Below are positions 35,176 to 37,217 of a stretch of 37,217 bases of DNA, piece by piece (position 1 is the first letter of the stretch; each line of letters begins with the position of its first letter). Under the pieces are notes generated by a model. It had not been told where the DNA came from. It worked only from the letters and a program-made list of their open reading frames with translations, and made no database searches. A program made the position numbers and the translations under genes. This stretch comes from Actinomycetota bacterium (GTDB lineage Bacteria; Actinomycetota; Actinomycetes; S36-B12; UBA10799), in NCBI GenBank assembly GCA_963169225.1, contig CAUJDH010000046.1, positions 1-37,217 of the forward strand, in the 5' to 3' direction.

Positions 35176-36129
35176 ATGGCTGAAGTACTAGTTCTTGTAG
35201 ACCACGTCGATGGCGCGGTCAAGAAAGTTACCCTCGAGCTCCTGACTCTGGCACGTAGCCTGGGCGAGCCCTCCGCAGTGTTTGTTGGTTCCGGCGTTGA
35301 TGCCGCGGCTGGTGAACTGACTGAATACGGCGCAGCCAACATTTATGTTGCTGAGTCCTCAGACCTAACTGCACATCCAGTTGGCCCAGTTGCTGACTTG
35401 CTTGCCAGCCTGGTTGCTGAGAAGTCGCCGGCTGCTGTCCTGATTCCCTCGACCGCCACAGGCAAGGAGATCGCTGGTCGCCTCGCAATCAAGACGGACA
35501 GCGGTGTCGTTACTGACGCGGTTGATATCTCGAGTGATCTGGTTGCAACCTTGTCGGTATTCGGTGGCGAGCTTGTCGTCAACGCCAAGGTGTCGGCCGG
35601 TACGCCGATCTTCACCGTTCGCCCGAACAGTGTGGCCCCAGAGGCCGCTGCTGGTGCAGGTGCGCGTAGTGATGTTGCCGCCACGGTTTCGGAATCCTCG
35701 GCCAAGGCGACCGTTGCCGAGTCGGTCAAGGAAGAGAAGGGCGCACGCCCAGAACTCGCCGAGGCGGGCATCGTCGTTTCCGGTGGTCGCGGTGTTGGTG
35801 GAGCCGATGGCTTCCAGATCATTGAGGCTCTTGCCGATTCACTCGGTGGCGCTGTCGGTGCCTCGCGTGCCGCAACGGATGCCGGCTGGTATCCGCACCA
35901 GTTCCAAGTTGGTCAGACCGGTAAGACCGTGTCGCCGCAGCTCTACATTGCTAACGGAATCTCGGGCGCAATTCAGCACCGCGCTGGTATGCAGACCTCC
36001 AAGTTGATCGTTGTGGTCAACAAGGATCCAGAGGCACCGATCTTTGAGCTTGCTGACTACGGTGTCGTCGGAGACCTCTTCGATGTCGTTCCGCAGCTCA
36101 CAGCAGAGATCCAAAGTCGCAAGGGCTAG
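35176..36129 (+). CDS. etfA: Electron transfer flavoprotein subunit alpha
   Basis: VSGGRGVGGADGFQIIEALADSLGGAVGASRAATDAGWYPHQFQVGQTGKTVSPQLYIANGISGAIQHRAGMQTSKLIVVVNKDPEAPIF. Confidence 0.96.
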   Translation: MAEVLVLVDHVDGAVKKVTLELLTLARSLGEPSAVFVGSGVDAAAGELTEYGAANIYVAESSDLTAHPVGPVADLLASLVAEKSPAAVLIPSTATGKEIAGRLAIKTDSGVVTDAVDISSDLVATLSVFGGELVVNAKVSAGTPIFTVRPNSVAPEAAAGAGARSDVAATVSESSAKATVAESVKEEKGARPELAEAGIVVSGGRGVGGADGFQIIEALADSLGGAVGASRAATDAGWYPHQFQVGQTGKTVSPQLYIANGISGAIQHRAGMQTSKLIVVVNKDPEAPIFELADYGVVGDLFDVVPQLTAEIQSRKG

Positions 36130-36149
36130 CTCTAGTTCACTTAGTTTTC

Positions 36150-36193
36150 AAGAGAGGTTGTATCCACTAAAGTGGATACAACCTCTCTTTTTT
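36150..36193 (+). terminator. Rho-independent terminator downstream of etfA
   Basis: AAGAGAGGTTGTATCCACT-AA-AGTGGATACAACCTCTCTT followed by TTTT; perfect stem. Confidence 0.93.
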
Positions 36194-36323
36194 GTTAGGC
36201 GAGTTCAAGCACATGACAGCTGCTTGACATTCGATACCCGTGGCTTCTTCAAACTTGAACGAGCTATTTGGGTGTGGATTTCAAATCAAGATTTACGTCC
36301 CGGGAGGGAGTTATTTTTGCGGC

Positions 36324-37112
36324 ATGTCTAAATCTATGAAGCTCGTTCGTGTGAAGTTCATCATGGTGTTATCGGTGCTGTCGTTGGTGGCAGCATTCCT
36401 GGTGTCCGGTGTTGTCGGTTCGTCTGCTGCCCTAGCCGCTGGCAAAACGCTGACAACGTTTGAACTACAAAGCACAGGTAAGTTCGTATATGAAAGTGGG
36501 ACTACTACTAACTTCATCGTTCAAGGCGGAAAAGTCACTAACGGAGTTGGAACTATAACAATTAAAAATGAATTGAATCCGGAAGGTGTCGATTTAAAAA
36601 TTCGTGACGCTAAGGCAACTGCGGTGAGTTTGGTGGGAGATTTCGAATTTGGCCCTAATAATTGGTTTCAGATGACTCTCGTTGGCTCGAATTGGAAGTC
36701 TTATACGGGTACCTTCAATATAGGTGAGGGCAACAAATTCGAATTCTCAGGTTTGGCTATTAAGAACCCTCCTGCCAGCGTGAAGCCGCGCGCACCCAAG
36801 TCCCTAAACGTGGCTGGCACACCGACGGCTAAGTCGTTCAAGGTGTCGTGGAAGGCTCCTTCGACCAAGGGTGATCGTCCGGTGACTGGTTACCGGGTGA
36901 TCGTTAAAGCGCAGGGTGCTTCCAAGGCGGCTGTGAACAAGAAGCTTGCTAAGAAGGTTCGTTCGTACAAGGTTTCTCGTAAGGCGCTACTCAAGAGCCT
37001 GCGAGCAGCTACTCGTGGTGAATCGAACGTGCGATTCACGGTTCGGCTTGCCGCGCTCAATGGCTCGAGCCAAAGCACTTATGCGAAGAAGTCCTTCTGG
37101 GTGGCGCCATAA
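36324..37112 (+). CDS. Secreted protein with C-terminal fibronectin type III-like domain
   Basis: Signal peptide MSKSMKLVRVKFIMVLSVLSLVAAFLVSGVVGSSAALA; PRAPKSLNVAGTPTAKSFKVSWKAPSTKGDRPVTGYRVIVKA (FnIII-like). ATG 36324 preferred over 36240. Confidence 0.75.
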   Translation: MSKSMKLVRVKFIMVLSVLSLVAAFLVSGVVGSSAALAAGKTLTTFELQSTGKFVYESGTTTNFIVQGGKVTNGVGTITIKNELNPEGVDLKIRDAKATAVSLVGDFEFGPNNWFQMTLVGSNWKSYTGTFNIGEGNKFEFSGLAIKNPPASVKPRAPKSLNVAGTPTAKSFKVSWKAPSTKGDRPVTGYRVIVKAQGASKAAVNKKLAKKVRSYKVSRKALLKSLRAATRGESNVRFTVRLAALNGSSQSTYAKKSFWVAP

Positions 37113-37217
37113 GGCCAAGTCGGTAAGGCTAGTTGGATTCAATCTCGCTAGATGTAGTTGCTGACATTTCATTGTGCGCTGGTTTTCGGTGGGCGGTGGT
37201 TGCTATCCAGGTGGCAA

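Overview
The window reads as a densely coded actinobacterial chromosome segment with mostly housekeeping and central-metabolism genes. Gene order recO-uppS ... zur-glyS-dusB ... dgt-dnaG is typical of Actinobacteria. No prophage, IS element, CRISPR array or toxin-antitoxin locus was seen. Contents in order: otsB-GH15 fusion (partial, runs off the left edge) and otsA; recO; uppS; a CDF cation transporter; zur/fur; a small membrane protein; glyS; dusB; a YdcF/SanA-like gene; dgt; dnaG; a conserved hypothetical; tRNA-Asn(GTT); an SLT transglycosylase; tRNA(CAT); rpsD; a MoxR ATPase plus vWA protein pair; fumC; a choloylglycine-hydrolase-family Ntn hydrolase; an SRPBCC protein; a lipoprotein; a NUDIX hydrolase; an M13 peptidase; cutC; rpiA; a GH15 hydrolase; an acyltransferase-3/SGNH protein; GT4-GH57-methyltransferase divergent from etfBA (same layout as the mycobacterial Rv3028c-Rv3032 polymethylated glucose polysaccharide locus); and a secreted FnIII-like protein. 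The most interesting signals are (i) a near-perfect (18/19) DtxR/IdeR-type iron box just upstream of rpsD, which precedes a MoxR/vWA pair, (ii) the uninterrupted OtsB-GH15 fusion reading frame that the ORF track misses because it leaves the window, and (iii) the MGLP-like locus. All assignments come from reading motifs by eye; no database search was run.
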